A DNA stretch of 64,000 nucleotides from JAMQKA01 sp034521835 (GTDB lineage: Bacteria > Bacteroidota > Rhodothermia > Balneolales > Balneolaceae), in the NCBI GenBank assembly GCA_034521835.1, contig JAXHMA010000001.1:522565-586564 (forward strand). Direction: 5' to 3'. Of this stretch, positions 48,498 through 58,934 are shown in pieces. The position numbers and the translations under genes were made by a program. Position 1 is the first letter of the stretch. Each line of letters starts with the position of its first letter. The notes beneath the pieces were generated by a model. The model did not search any database. It saw nothing but the letters and a program-made list of their open reading frames with translations, and was not told the DNA's origin.

Positions 48498-49082
48498 CTA
48501 CTGATTCATCAGGTCAAGCAGATAATCGATCTGTTGCTGCTCGGCATTTCGAATCGTCTCTTCGGTAGCATCCACTTGAATATTTCGGAGATAGGGTTTT
48601 TGATCTTCATTTTCCTCTTCTCCCTCTTGGGCTAGCAGATCCGCCCAGAGCCGGTGAAAGCGCGCAGCTTGCTGTGCTCCCTGGTATGGATCGGGGTTGA
48701 TCGATTCCCGGGAGGCCAAGAAAGCAGGGGCGCTGGCGGACCCGTGCTGTAACCCCACAGTATCTGTGGCAATAGCTGTGCCTTCGGTCTCTTCGTAAAG
48801 AGCCCGGAGCTCTTCTTCACCTATATCGCCTGAAATGGCCTGTTCCGCAAGGTCTAACATTTTGGCTTGTATCGGTTTGATCTCTTCATTCGTCTGATGG
48901 GCACACCAAACGGCGAATTTTCGGAGCTCAGCTGTTTTTCCTTCCGCTTTGAAGTAGTTTAGAATGGAGGTTACACGATCTTCCTTCTGGTCAATCTCCT
49001 CTCCGGTTTCGCCATCGATAACGATGATTTTGTGACTCTCCTCATCGTAAATGTATATATAATCGCGTGTTTTGGAGGTCAT
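48498..49082 (-). CDS. Hypothetical protein
   Basis: 194 residues, soluble and acidic. The N-terminal third is beta-rich (DYIYIYDEESHKIIVIDGETG); the rest is mostly helical (LRKFAVWCAHQTNEEIKPIQ, LRALYEETEGTAIATDTVGL, AQQAARFHRLWADLLAQ). The pattern of helices with small residues and a W-C near the start loosely recalls 'putative immunity protein' domains, but I could not match conserved residues. Monocistronic. Role unknown. Confidence 0.6.
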   Translation of the reverse strand: MTSKTRDYIYIYDEESHKIIVIDGETGEEIDQKEDRVTSILNYFKAEGKTAELRKFAVWCAHQTNEEIKPIQAKMLDLAEQAISGDIGEEELRALYEETEGTAIATDTVGLQHGSASAPAFLASRESINPDPYQGAQQAARFHRLWADLLAQEGEEENEDQKPYLRNIQVDATEETIRNAEQQQIDYLLDLMNQ

Positions 49083-49356
49083 GGATGGGAATCTTTTATC
49101 GTTTCAATAGTAGGTTCGTCAATACAAAATATCAGATTTTTATTGATGCTTCAGCTCTTTAAAATAATGCACATAAATAAAAATGAAACTTTTGGATATG
49201 TCGTTCATGCTGATTCAATAATTTCTACTAAACTGCTAAATCTACCATGGAAATGCCAAAATTATCTGTTGACTGTTATTAGCGTAAAAAAGTGTTTGGA
49301 ATTCAGCTCTTTTAAAATCATACTTTCACTGATCTTTTTTTAACAAATGCTGTTTT

Positions 49357-50664
49357 ATGGGTAACCAACGGGATGAAAACGTTTCTAGGTGGGCGCTGTT
49401 TTCATGGGCGCTGTACGATTGGGCAAACAGTGCTTTTTTTGCAGTAATCCAGACTTTTGTTTTTGCTACCTACTTTGTCTCTTCCATCGCCGAGAACGAT
49501 TCCACAGGCAGTGCCCAGTGGGGGAATACAATCGGTGCAGCAGGCTTTATAATTGCGATCCTGGGCCCGGTACTGGGATCTGTTGCCGATCAAACGGGCC
49601 GTCGTAAACCGTGGATTTTAGGATTCAGTCTGCTCTGTATTATTGCCACGGGGCTTCTCTGGTTTGTGGAACCGAGTAATAGTTTTCTTTGGCTGGCACT
49701 GGTGCTCATATTTCTGGGTACCATTGGCTCAGAAGCCGCTATTATTTTTTACAACGCCATGTTGCCCACCCTTGCCGGAAATAAACGAATGGGGCGGTGG
49801 TCGGGTTGGGCCTGGGGGATGGGATATGCCGGGGGGCTGGTATGCCTGGTCATTTCGTTATTTGTGTTTATCAATGTGGAAACGCCGCCATTTGGTCTCA
49901 ATGCTGCCCAGGCTGAGCATGTACGTGCTACCTTTATCCTGGTGGCGGTCTGGTACCTGCTTTTTTCGATACCACTTTTTACCTCAACCCCGGATCTTGA
50001 GCGCAACAACGTACCATTGAAAGATGCAGTGCGGCGGGGATGGAGCCAGCTAAAAACTTCCCTCAATAATGTAAAGCAGTACAAGTCGATCGTGCGGTTC
50101 CTGGTTGCCCGGCTCATTTTTATTGACGCCCTGGCCACCGTTTTTGCGTTTGGAGGTATCTATGCAGCAGGGACTTTCGATATGGGAGAGCGACAGGTAT
50201 TGATCTTTGGGATCGGGCTGAATCTCACTGCCGGTGTAGGGGCCGCTCTTTTTGCCTGGATTGATGACTTTGCAGGGAGTAAACAAACCATTCTCATTTC
50301 CCTGGGAGGGCTGATTGTTACTACAACGGCCGTGTTACTCGTAACCGCAGAAAGCTGGTTTTGGGCCTTTGGATTGCTGCTGGGTATTTTCGTGGGGCCG
50401 GTGCAGGCGGCCAGCAGAACCTATATGGGGCGAATCGCTCCCAAACACCTGCGCAACCAGATGTTCGGACTATTTGCCCTGTCCGGCAAGGTTACAGCGT
50501 TTGTCGGCCCTATCCTTGTAGGATGGATCACTTACCTGACAGACAGCCAGCGGATAGGTATGAGCATCATCGTAGTTGGATTTGCAGCGGGAATGCTGCT
50601 GATGTTTGGGGTACCTGAAGTAACATCGTCAAATAATTCTACTACCGATGAGGAGAGGATCTGA
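49357..50664 (+). CDS. MFS permease of the UMF1 (Atg22-like) family
   Basis: 435 residues with about twelve spans. Opens SRWALFSWALYDWANSAFFAVIQTFVFATYF, the hallmark of UMF1/Atg22-type carriers. An MFS loop 2-3 motif follows in LGSVADQTGRRKPW, and the second half has GRIAPKHLRNQMFGLFALSGK. Fungal Atg22 exports amino acids from vacuoles; the bacterial substrates are mostly unknown. Inner membrane. A single gene preceded by a long AT-rich leader, with no obvious partner. Confidence 0.9.
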   Translation: MGNQRDENVSRWALFSWALYDWANSAFFAVIQTFVFATYFVSSIAENDSTGSAQWGNTIGAAGFIIAILGPVLGSVADQTGRRKPWILGFSLLCIIATGLLWFVEPSNSFLWLALVLIFLGTIGSEAAIIFYNAMLPTLAGNKRMGRWSGWAWGMGYAGGLVCLVISLFVFINVETPPFGLNAAQAEHVRATFILVAVWYLLFSIPLFTSTPDLERNNVPLKDAVRRGWSQLKTSLNNVKQYKSIVRFLVARLIFIDALATVFAFGGIYAAGTFDMGERQVLIFGIGLNLTAGVGAALFAWIDDFAGSKQTILISLGGLIVTTTAVLLVTAESWFWAFGLLLGIFVGPVQAASRTYMGRIAPKHLRNQMFGLFALSGKVTAFVGPILVGWITYLTDSQRIGMSIIVVGFAAGMLLMFGVPEVTSSNNSTTDEERI

Positions 50665-50826
50665 GGGGGCTTCGAACTCGGTATCGGTAAATAATGATTT
50701 CTGAATATTTAACTTTAACAAAAGCTAATTGCTCTATAGATTTTTATGGCTTTTTTTATTTTTCTAGCACTGTAATTCATCAAATGATTTTTAGAATCGA
50801 TATTTTAAACTGAGCGTATATTTTTT

Positions 50827-52071
50827 ATGAGTGAGACTAGTGGACTTTCCAATAACAGGGGATCAGAGGAGGAGAAAGAATTAGAACGTCTGGAGGACCT
50901 CTACGAGTACAATATATTGGACACCGGGCAGGAAGAGGAGTTTGACGCTATAGCAAGATTGGCAGCCAATATTTGCGATACACGGATTTCCATGATCAAC
51001 CTGGTTGACGAGCGACGTCAGTGGACAAAATCTTCCGTAGGAGTTAAGATAGATGAGATACCGGGAGCAGGGACATCTGCCAGAATACGATCCTTGATGA
51101 TGGACCGCTGGAGATATATGATTTAACGGCAGATGATCGATTCAAGGATCAACATTATGTTTTTAACGGGAATCAATATAAATACTATGCTGGTGCTCCC
51201 TTGAAAACGCCCCGCGGATACAATATTCGGGGTCCTCTGCGTTATGGATACCCAGAAGCGTCAGCTTTCAAAATGGCAGTTAGATAGCCTGGGAATTCTT
51301 GCGGATGAAGTTATAGCGCGGCTGGAGCTTCGCCTCAAACAGAAACTGCTTGAAGATTCAAAGTTCCATAAAGACGAATCTTTGCGGATTATCAGTCACG
51401 ATATGCGAAATCCACTGGCGGGAATCATTGGTATTACAGAGCTTATCCGTACAGATGGACATACCGACCCCGAAGAGCTTAAATACCTGATGGAGTTGGT
51501 TGAGCGGAGTGCACGCAAGTTACTGGATAATGTGAACGACCTGTTTGAAATTACAAAAATAGAATCCGGCGGTATCACCCTGGACCCCGAAGTAACAGAT
51601 CTGGAGGTGATCACCAACGATATTATTGAGTTACAGAAACCGAACGCCCGCGTCAAGAAAATTGATCTTGATGTCGAAATAAATCACAATAATGGAAGTG
51701 TTATAGTGGACCCCGTGCGGTATCGGCAGATTTTGGGTAACCTTGTTAACAACGCTGTAAAGTTTACACCAGAGGGCGGTAATATTAATGTGTTTGTAGA
51801 TTATCCTGTAGAGGTGGAAGGCCGGAAAAATATAAAAGTAAGGGTTAAAGATGAGGGCATTGGGATTCCCAAGAAACATCAAGCTAGTCTGTTTAGTAAA
51901 AATAAGAACTACAGGAGGCAGGGCACCTTTGGTGAAAACAGTACCGGCATGGGGCTGCCACTCGTTAAGAACCTGGTGGATGCCCATAATGGCAGTATCT
52001 CCCTGCATTCTGAACCGGAAAAAGGTACTGAGTTTACCATATTTCTGCCGGAACTTTCAAGAATGGAGTAA
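50827..52071 (+). CDS. GAF-domain sensor histidine kinase (at least two frameshifts)
   Basis: About 415 residues joined. N-terminal leader (EEEKELERLEDLYEYNILDT), then a GAF domain (ANICDTRISMINLVDERRQW). The frame shifts in CCGGG/AGGG contexts near 51065-51080, where the repaired reading is PREQ.ICQNTILDDGPLEIYD, and again near 51225 before GVLCVMDTQ. HisKA follows with H in LRIISHDMRNPLAGIIGI, then HATPase with NLVNNAVKFTPEGG, VKDEGIGIPKK and NSTGMGLPLVKNL. The plan is that of kinase 1 at 16932-18209, so it is a distant paralogue outside the island. All catalytic boxes are intact. No adjacent regulator. Confidence 0.83.
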
Positions 52072-52080
52072 TCTAATTTC

Positions 52081-52563
52081 GTGAGACCAAAACCACAGCA
52101 TCGGCTACCCGAAAAAGCGATCAAGGCATGGCGTACCACCGGTTTAATTTGGTCGATTATATTATGGTTTATTACGGGCTTCATGGCTTTTCTGGCCTTC
52201 AGTGATGCCGAGTTTCCCTGGTGGATCGTGGCTTTGACAGGAATCTTTGCCTTGGGTGTCACCATCTTTTCAACCACTATCTTTCCAAGTATTCGGTGGA
52301 AGCGATGGCGCTACCAGGTAGATGAGCAGGAGATCGACCTTCGGCGTGGTATCTTCATCGTCAAACGTACTCTTATCCCGGTAAAACGGGTGCAGCATGT
52401 GGATACGCGCCAAGGCCCGATTCTAAGGAATTATGATCTTTCGTCGGTGGCCATTACCACCGCTGCAACCACCCACGAAATCCCAGCCCTCGACGACGAG
52501 ACAGCCGACCAGGTTCGTAACCAGATCTCTAACTACGTCCGCCTGGCCAAAGAAGATGTTTGA
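52081..52563 (+). CDS. YdbS-like PH-domain membrane protein
   Basis: 160 residues: two spans (LIWSIILWFITGFMAFLAF; WWIVALTGIFALGVTIFST), then a bacterial PH-like domain (YQVDEQEIDLRRGIFIVKRT, LIPVKRVQHVDTRQGPILRN, LSSVAITTAATTHEIPAL). Matches the YdbS half of the YdbS-YdbT pair known from Bacillus. The next gene starts inside its last codons (8-base overlap), supporting translational coupling. YdbS/YdbT have been linked to resistance against antimicrobial peptides and to membrane organisation in Bacillus; the role here is inferred from that. Confidence 0.85.
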   Translation: MRPKPQHRLPEKAIKAWRTTGLIWSIILWFITGFMAFLAFSDAEFPWWIVALTGIFALGVTIFSTTIFPSIRWKRWRYQVDEQEIDLRRGIFIVKRTLIPVKRVQHVDTRQGPILRNYDLSSVAITTAATTHEIPALDDETADQVRNQISNYVRLAKEDV

Positions 52564-54033
52564 ATCACGCCGCCAACATCCCGTCGCCGCCATTACTAAA
52601 GTGCTGGAGATTATTCGTGGCAACTTTATCACTATTTTAGTCATTATTTTCGTTGGAGGAAGCGGAGATCAGCAGACATTTCTCAACCTGACCTGGATTC
52701 TCGGTACTATCGTTGTATTGCTGGTCTGGGGATTGATCCTGGCTGCGATTTAGCTACCGCATTGAGGATGATGAGCTTGTCATAGAACAGGGGGTGCTTA
52801 TGCGGCAAAAACTGTATATCTCCAAAGATCGGATTCAGGTTATCGATATTACATCGGGTGTAGTACAGCGGATGTTCGGCTTGGTTGAAGTACAGGTAAA
52901 AACGGCGGGCAGCAGCTCCAAACAGGCAAAGATCAGTGCAGTTACCAAAGATGTAGCCCGACAGCTCCGCGAAAAGCTCCGAAAAGATCAGTCTTCCGTT
53001 GAGGAAGAAGTTGAAGAGGTTAAAGATGAAACCCATAAAGTTTATAACCTTGGTGTCAAAGACCTGATTATTGCCGCCAGCACATCCGGCCGGTTTGGAG
53101 TCGCACTTTCTATTGTGGGAACACTTTTTTCCCAAATCGACCAGCTTTTGTCTGAAGAACAGATGATCCGCTATCTTGAATCGGTGGTTCCCTCCTCCGC
53201 CAGCACCAGCCTCATTGTCACTTCAATCATCTTCATTTTCGTTATTTCCTGGATTTTATCCTTTTTGGGTACGGTGGTGACCTGACGGCAACTTCGCTGT
53301 TCGGCTGAAGGAAGATGAACTGGTCATATCCCACGGCTTGTTGGAGCAAAAACAGTTAACCATTCCCTATAACCGTATTCAGGCCATACAAATAAAGGAG
53401 GAGCTGCTACGCCAGCCGCTTGGTTATGCAACATTAAAGCTGGACAGTGCCGGTTACGGGGATGAGGGTGGTAGATCGGTTACGCTGTTTCCACTGCTGC
53501 CGAAGGCCCAGCTGCAGGAGTTCGTTAAAGAAGTTCTCCCGGAATATTACGAGCAAGTACAGTCCCTTCGTCCGCCGTCAAGATCGTTGCGTCGGTACCT
53601 GTTCCGCTCACTGTTAACTTCTCTAGTGGTAATTCTGCCGGTGTGGGCGCTGCTTCCGTTGGGGTACTATTCCCTGCTGTTGATGATTCCGGCCCTCGTT
53701 TTGGGATATATGCAGTATAGGGATACTGCCATCGGGGTTAATGAAGACTCCATGATTTTGAGCTATCGACTGCTTAGTCTTAATACCGTGATTCTGAAAA
53801 AGTATCGCGTCCAAACGGTAGAGAATCGAACCAATCCGTTTCAAAAGCGGCAGGGACTGGCCCACTTTACCGTAACGGTGGCCTCCGGCAGCGAAGGTCA
53901 TGAGTTTACGATACGTGATCTTGAGAAGGAACATGCCGGGTATTTCTGGGAGTGGCCATCCGTCAAAAGCGAGGATAAGGAGGCAAATCTTTTTGAGGAA
54001 AAACCCGGTTCAAAGTTACTGCCCCGTTTTTAG
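52556..54033 (+). CDS. YdbT-like PH-domain membrane protein (two frameshifts)
   Basis: About 490 residues joined. Three PH-like units separated by membrane spans. It begins MFESRRQHPVAAITKVLEI with a span (ITILVIIFVGG) and a second (ILGTIVVLLVWGLILAA). After a frame change near 52750 comes PH unit 1 (YRIEDDELVIEQGVLMRQKL, ISKDRIQVIDITSGVVQRMF), then spans near VVPSSASTSLIVTSIIFIFV. After a second change near 53283 comes PH unit 2 (FAVRLKEDELVISHGLLEQK, IPYNRIQAIQIKEELLRQPL), then spans and unit 3 (VNEDSMILSYRLLSLNTVIL). The repeated KDRIQ/YNRIQ motifs are typical. Partner of the overlapping YdbS-like protein. Confidence 0.82.
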
Positions 54034-54041
54034 CAGTGTGC

Positions 54042-54103
54042 AGTGTGTCAGTATAGAATCATTGCAACAGAAAGTGAAATTAAAAAGTGAACACTGACAC
54101 ACT
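54042..54103. terminator. Inverted repeat between convergent genes
   Basis: Perfect 11-bp arms AGTGTGTCAGT (54042-54052) and ACTGACACACT (54093-54103), between convergent genes ending at 54033 and 54123. The 40-base loop is long for a simple terminator, but the position suits bidirectional termination. Confidence 0.4.
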
Positions 54104-54122
54104 CACTTTTGTGGAAATTGTC

Positions 54123-54590
54123 TCATAAAAGATTGTTATAAATGAGCAGAGTGGATACGCCAAAGATAATGTGAACGAGCAGCAGAACTACCGTAACGCC
54201 AATTCCCCAGCGGTGGCCAAACATGCCAGGATCTTCCATCGCTTTGCCTTCCCCGATATTGGGATGATCAGTGGCGATAATACCGATCATCGCCCCAATA
54301 AAAATTGCATGTGAAGTACCGTACATGATACCAGCAGGCCAGTCTGGCGGTACCGCCATGGCAACCAGCGTAAAAACATAAAAAGTTCCCCAAAAAGCCC
54401 CCAGAAGAAGGTGCAAAATCATACCGATTGTGTAAGCCCTGGATCGGTTTTCGACAGAGACAAACCGTGTTCCTATCAACCATGGAATATCCAGGTTGTA
54501 CCCGGCAGCTTTAAAAATGTAGATAAATACAGTCATGACGCCTGCGCCCAGAATCCCCGACAGGGCAGCATAAAAAAGATTTGCAGTCAT
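54123..54590 (-). CDS. Four-span membrane protein of unknown function
   Basis: 155 residues with about four spans (FYAALSGILGAGVMTVFIYI; YTIGMILHLLLGAFWGTFYVF; GIMYGTSHAIFIGAMIGII; WGIGVTVVLLLVHIIFGVS). Repeated small-residue/His pattern (ILHLLLGAFWG, GTSHAIF) resembles DUF-type integral proteins that form helical bundles. The helix between span 1 and 2 contains LIGTRFVS, seen in several such families. Function unknown; single gene. Confidence 0.7.
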   Translation of the reverse strand: MTANLFYAALSGILGAGVMTVFIYIFKAAGYNLDIPWLIGTRFVSVENRSRAYTIGMILHLLLGAFWGTFYVFTLVAMAVPPDWPAGIMYGTSHAIFIGAMIGIIATDHPNIGEGKAMEDPGMFGHRWGIGVTVVLLLVHIIFGVSTLLIYNNLL

Positions 54591-54786
54591 TGTTTCCCCT
54601 TTCCCTAATTAAGGTTTAGATGATGCATCCGTATGTTACAAAATCATGCTGTTCTAGTCATGCTTTATGAATTCTATTTAAGTAGTATAGAATAAGTCTC
54701 TTTTCCTGATAATAAGTAAAATAGTAAAGGCATCAACAGGAGTGAAAATGGTAGCTAACAGAGATAGCGACTTCACTTCTCAATTT

Positions 54787-54996
54787 TCATGACGACTCGT
54801 CTTCTACATAGGATAGCTTTACATTAAATGTAATGTCACGTTCGTCGTGAAGCGCAATGTGGGCTTCGCTGTCGATATTAGGCACACTCAAATCAGAAAT
54901 TTCGCAGGTACAGTCTTCCCCGACATATTCACTAACCTTTTCTGCGATAAATGATTCCAGCTGCGATCTACATAGTGTTTTTAACTTATTACTCAT
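54787..54996 (-). CDS. Small conserved-looking protein with Cys pair
   Basis: 69 residues: helical start (KLKTLCRSQLESFIAEKVSE), then YVGEDCTCEISDLSVPN with a Cys-x-Cys, then a beta-type end (DITFNVKLSYVED). Composition and a balanced helix-strand order look like a real small protein, but no family was recognised. Isolated. Confidence 0.5.
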   Translation of the reverse strand: MSNKLKTLCRSQLESFIAEKVSEYVGEDCTCEISDLSVPNIDSEAHIALHDERDITFNVKLSYVEDESS

Positions 54997-55075
54997 TGTA
55001 TCCTATAGTTTTAGATTCAGGATTCTATTTGTAATAACTAAAAACACAGATCACAGGTCGCGGGTTCAGGTGAAG

Positions 55076-56168
55076 TTATTGCACGCTTGGATTGTGTCCA
55101 AATTTCTTAAGCGTGCGGTAATGAGAGCGGACCGCCTTGTAGAAAGATTCGTTATAATGATAGGGAACGTCGTATTCGTTGGCAACCTCCCGGACAATAC
55201 GGCTTATTTCAGGATAATGTACGCTGCAAATTTTTGGAAAAAGGTGGTGTTCAATCTGGTAGTTAAGTCCCCCTATATACCAGGAGAGCAGTTTGTTGTC
55301 GTGCGCAAAATCGGAAGTCGTTTCCAGCTGATGAATCATCCAGGCGTTCTCGATGTTGCCCTCCTCATTCTGCTCGGGATGCTCGGTATGCTCAACTACA
55401 TGGGCCAGTTGAAAAATGATGCCTAAAATAACGCCCGCCGTAAAGTGAACGGTCATAAAACCGATTGCCAACTGCCACCAGGTTACCGATAGCACCATAT
55501 AGGGGATAACCAGCATGTACGCGTAGTAAATAATCTTCTGTAACAATAAGCGTAATCCATTCGGATACGGGGTGGTTTTTATTTTCGTAGGGTCCCAGGG
55601 TAGGTTTTAAAAAGTAGCGGTAATCTTTGATAAACACCCAGAAAAGAGTGGCAAATCCATAGGCAATGAATGCCAGTATATGCTGGATGCGATGAATTGG
55701 TTTGTGTTCCGCATTTGGTGAGAGGCGAATAAATTCTGCCACTTCCAAATCCTCATCATGTTCGTAAATATTCGTGTAGGTGTGGTGGATTACATTGTGT
55801 GTAATCTTCCAGATATAACCATTGGCTCCCAGCAGATCAAAAGAGAGTCCCAGTACTTTGTTGATCATTTTGTTCGAGGAGTAGGCCCCGTGAAGAGCAT
55901 CGTGAGAGACGGAAAAACCGATACCGGCCATGCCAAGTCCCATCACAAAACAGAGAAATAGCATCTGGTACAACGAGAACGATCCGGTTAAGATAAGTGC
56001 ATAGGCCCCAAAGTAAGCAGTGAGCAGAATCGCTGTTTTGGCTACCATCTGGCCGTTGGCATTCTTAGAAAGGTTGTTTCTTTCAAAATAGTTGTTAACG
56101 CGCTGCTTTATGTCTTTTGCAAAATCTCGTCCTTGCCCTTTCTCGAAAGAAATTCTGGTAACACCCAT
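55076..56168 (-). CDS. Fatty acid desaturase, front-end type (one frameshift)
   Basis: About 365 residues joined. All three histidine boxes are present: SHDALHGAYS (HxxxH), THNVIHHTYTN (HxxHH) and, after a frame change near 55550, NYQIEHHLFP (QxxHH). The Q in box three is typical of front-end (delta-5/delta-6-like) or acyl-lipid desaturases. Membrane spans lie between the boxes (ILLTAYFGAYALILTG, MLFLCFVMGLGMAGI, ILAFIAYGFATLFWVF). The diiron enzyme introduces a double bond into membrane acyl chains, usually for cold or salt adaptation. The 258-residue first reading frame alone would lack the third box and be inactive. Confidence 0.88.
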
Positions 56169-56241
56169 TTACTGACTTCTAACCTTTTTTAAGTTATGAA
56201 GAAATTGACCTATATATCGTGGTTAATATAAGTAAATAATA

Positions 56242-56700
56242 TCAGTAACTATAGTCATTCTCCGCGAATGCTTCGGCGATAGATTTTTCGAGATCATCTA
56301 TACTGATTGGCTTGGTCATGTAGTCGTGGTATCCTGTTTTTTCTGCTCGTTCGCGGTTGCAGCTGTCGGAGTTGCCGGTGATATAGATAACCGGTATGTC
56401 AGCCACTTTCTTAATTCGCTCCATAGCTTCAATACCATCAATATCATCGATAAGCTGAATATCCATCAAGATAAGACCCGGTAGCTTGGTGGTTGCCAGT
56501 TCAATGGCTTCTTTCCCGGAGCGGGTTGTGTCGATGATGTTGTAGTTCATTTTTGTGACCATCCGTTCAAGTACGGTGGAGATGATCATGTCATCTTCAA
56601 CAATAAGAATACGTTCTGCTGAGTTTTCCACGTAATTAGCTCCGTCTTTAGATTTTCTTCGCCGTTTATTTTCGCTTGGAATATAGAAATTTGATCCCAA
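56242..56700 (-). CDS. Single-domain response regulator
   Basis: 152 residues. A ~28-residue basic tail (ENKRRRKSKDG) leads into a canonical receiver: acidic pair in ILIVEDDMIIS, phospho-acceptor in LILMDIQLIDDIDG, Thr in VIYITGNSDS, Lys in YMTKPISIDDL. No output domain, so it probably works as a phosphate shuttle or by protein binding, for example with an orphan HisKA_2 kinase. The type of receiver (DxxLxDxxDGI) is common after HisKA_2 kinases. Separate transcription unit. Confidence 0.88.
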   Translation of the reverse strand: MGSNFYIPSENKRRRKSKDGANYVENSAERILIVEDDMIISTVLERMVTKMNYNIIDTTRSGKEAIELATTKLPGLILMDIQLIDDIDGIEAMERIKKVADIPVIYITGNSDSCNRERAEKTGYHDYMTKPISIDDLEKSIAEAFAENDYSY

Positions 56701-56743
56701 CAGAGCTACTGTAAATAAGCATCATAAATCAGAGAAGCATATT

Positions 56744-57579
56744 TCATCCCAGGGCTACGTCCAAAAGCATCATTATACTAAAGCCGATCATGGTGCCCAT
56801 CGTGGCGATATCGGTATTGCCTGATAGCTGCGATTCAGGAATTAATTCTTCTACAACGACATAAATCATGGCACCAGCCGCAAATGCCAGGGCATAAGGG
56901 AGGATCGGTTGAACCATCAACACGGCGGCCGCCCCGATAACGCAAGAGATCGGCTCAACGATGCCCGACAGTTGACCATACCAGAAACTCTTGCCCACGG
57001 ACACCCCTTCGCGTCTCAGGGGAACGGATACGGCCGTTCCTTCCGGGAAGTTCTGAATGCCAATTCCCAGGGCCAGTGCAACAGCACCCCAATAGTGGCT
57101 CCGCCGGCCGCTTCAATGCCAGAGGCCGCCGCTCCGAAAAGCACGCCAATTGCCAACCCTTCGGGTATATTGTGGATAGTAATAGCAAGCACTAACAGTG
57201 TGGCCCGGCGCCATGACGTTTCTACCCCCTCCGCTTCTTTGGTTGGGAAACCGAGATGCAGGTGCGGTATGTAGGCGTCGCAGATGCGCAAGAACACTCC
57301 GCCTACCAAAAAACCAACAACCGCAGGAAGCCAGGAAATTACACCTTGGGCAATGGACATCTCAATGGCAGGGGACAGGAGCGACCAAAAACTGGCCGCA
57401 ATCATAACGCCGGCAGCAAAACCGAGCATGGCGTCCAGCACCTTTTGATTTATTGTTCGAAAGAAAAAAACCAGTGCTGCGCCCAGGGCGGTGAGTCCCC
57501 AGGTAAAAAGCCCGCCGATAAGGCTCTGATATACTGCACCGAGAGATAAAAACCATTCTTGAACAGCTGTAAAATCCAT
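56744..57579 (-). CDS. ZIP-family metal transporter (one frameshift)
   Basis: About 278 residues joined, eight spans expected. Contains the ZIP signatures ITIHNIPEGLAIGVLFG and, after a frame change near 57090, GIGIQNFPEGTAVSVPL. These His/Asn/Pro-Glu-Gly segments line the binuclear metal site. It also has FGAAASGIEAAGGATIG and a last half (YGQLSGIVEPISCVIGAAAV, EELIPESQL). Like ZupT it should bring zinc, iron or manganese into the cytoplasm. The break lies in a G/T-rich run and is repaired by one base. Single gene. Confidence 0.85.
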
Positions 57580-57761
57580 AGGATATACTTGATTCTTTAA
57601 TTATCTATTCACAAAGAAATGGAATTATTTTAATATAAAAAACTAAAATTTTAGCTTAGACTAAAAAGTATTTGGAATTTTTCTATGGATTGTAAAATAG
57701 ACCAGGTTCGGACTTGTAGTATTTGACAGGTATGAGCCGGGCAGGGCGGAAGTTTGGGTAC

Positions 57762-58889
57762 TTATTCTTCTGCCTCTGTTTTCCAATGCATGATGCCGCC
57801 GGCCTGCTTACCCACTTCAATTACATCAGCCAGTTCAAAGTTTTGCAGGTCGATTACATCCACAGAGCCCGGCTGGTCGTTTTTTCCCTCAACCGAAATA
57901 AAAGCATAACGGCTGTCCGGAGAGATGGAGACGCCGTGCGTAACCGGCCGGCTGTTCGAAATTCTTGCCAGTTCCCTGCCGTTTTCCAGATCCCAGATGC
58001 CGGTAGTTCCTTCACCTTTGTAGGTGACGACTAAAAGCTTGCCGTCATGGCTGACTTCAAGATTATAGGGGGCTTTACCCGTGTTGAATCGGCGCGATAC
58101 TTGCCAGGTTTTGGTATTTACTTCTACCGCCTCATCAGAACCGTTATTGGCTACATACACAAACGGTTTTGTGGGATGGGGGTCGGCCCAGGTTGGTTTA
58201 GCAACAGGCTGCGGGTGGGCGCTGTGCGAGTCTTGTTTCATTGTCGCTGCATCTCGCGAAGAGGAGGGAGAATCCTCCGAGGCCACATTAAGCCGGCGGG
58301 CTACTTCCATCGTCAGGGTGTTGACCTCCACCAGCTCATCGGTCATCATGGAAACATGATACTGCCATTTTCCGTTGCTGCTGATACGTGAACCATGCGG
58401 CATGATCCCGGTCTTGATTTCATTGACTACTTCCATCGCGTTGGGGTCTACCACGGAAACGGTGCTTGGTTCCATATCTCCATGCAGGTTAAAATTTACA
58501 ACATACAGCAGGCCAGTAGCTTTGGATATTTCCATGCTGGCGGGAAACATTCCGAGCTCAGTCCGTTCAATAAATTTATTGTCCCCGGTGGTAAATTTAT
58601 ACAGCCATCCATAGGGATTGCCGTGGGCAACCGATAAATACCAGTGGTCTCCATCCGGTGATATATTGATGCCGTGAGGTCCTTCCGTCTCTGTCGGGTA
58701 TTCACCAACTCCGATCACATCAGCTACAGTTCCCTGACCGGTTGCGGCATCAAACGTAACCAAGGCTACCTCGTCATCAGATTCGGCCGCCACATACACC
58801 CAGTACTTTTGTGCTGACGCCGGCATAGCTATTAGTAATGTTACAGAGAATAAAGTTAGAACGGAAAGTAGCAATTTCAGCGTATTCAT
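57762..58889 (-). CDS. Secreted YncE-like beta-propeller protein
   Basis: 375 residues with a signal peptide (LLSVLTLFSVTLLIAMPASAQ). Seven-bladed propeller motifs of the YncE type repeat through the mature part: DVIGVGEYPTETEGPHGINI, VVDPNAMEVVNEIKTGIMPH, FVYVANNGSDEAVEVNTKTW, VIDLQNFELADVIEVGKQ. A His/Ser-rich insert (SSRDAATMKQDSHSAHPQPV) could bind metal. Such proteins often bind ligands or partner enzymes in the periplasm. It lies 45 bases downstream of the LVIVD-repeat protein, probably in one operon, so the two may act together outside the cytoplasm. Confidence 0.85.
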   Translation of the reverse strand: MNTLKLLLSVLTLFSVTLLIAMPASAQKYWVYVAAESDDEVALVTFDAATGQGTVADVIGVGEYPTETEGPHGINISPDGDHWYLSVAHGNPYGWLYKFTTGDNKFIERTELGMFPASMEISKATGLLYVVNFNLHGDMEPSTVSVVDPNAMEVVNEIKTGIMPHGSRISSNGKWQYHVSMMTDELVEVNTLTMEVARRLNVASEDSPSSSRDAATMKQDSHSAHPQPVAKPTWADPHPTKPFVYVANNGSDEAVEVNTKTWQVSRRFNTGKAPYNLEVSHDGKLLVVTYKGEGTTGIWDLENGRELARISNSRPVTHGVSISPDSRYAFISVEGKNDQPGSVDVIDLQNFELADVIEVGKQAGGIMHWKTEAEE

Positions 58890-58934
58890 ATCTTAAGAAA
58901 CCGATTTGGTTTGAAAACCCATCATTGAAGATAA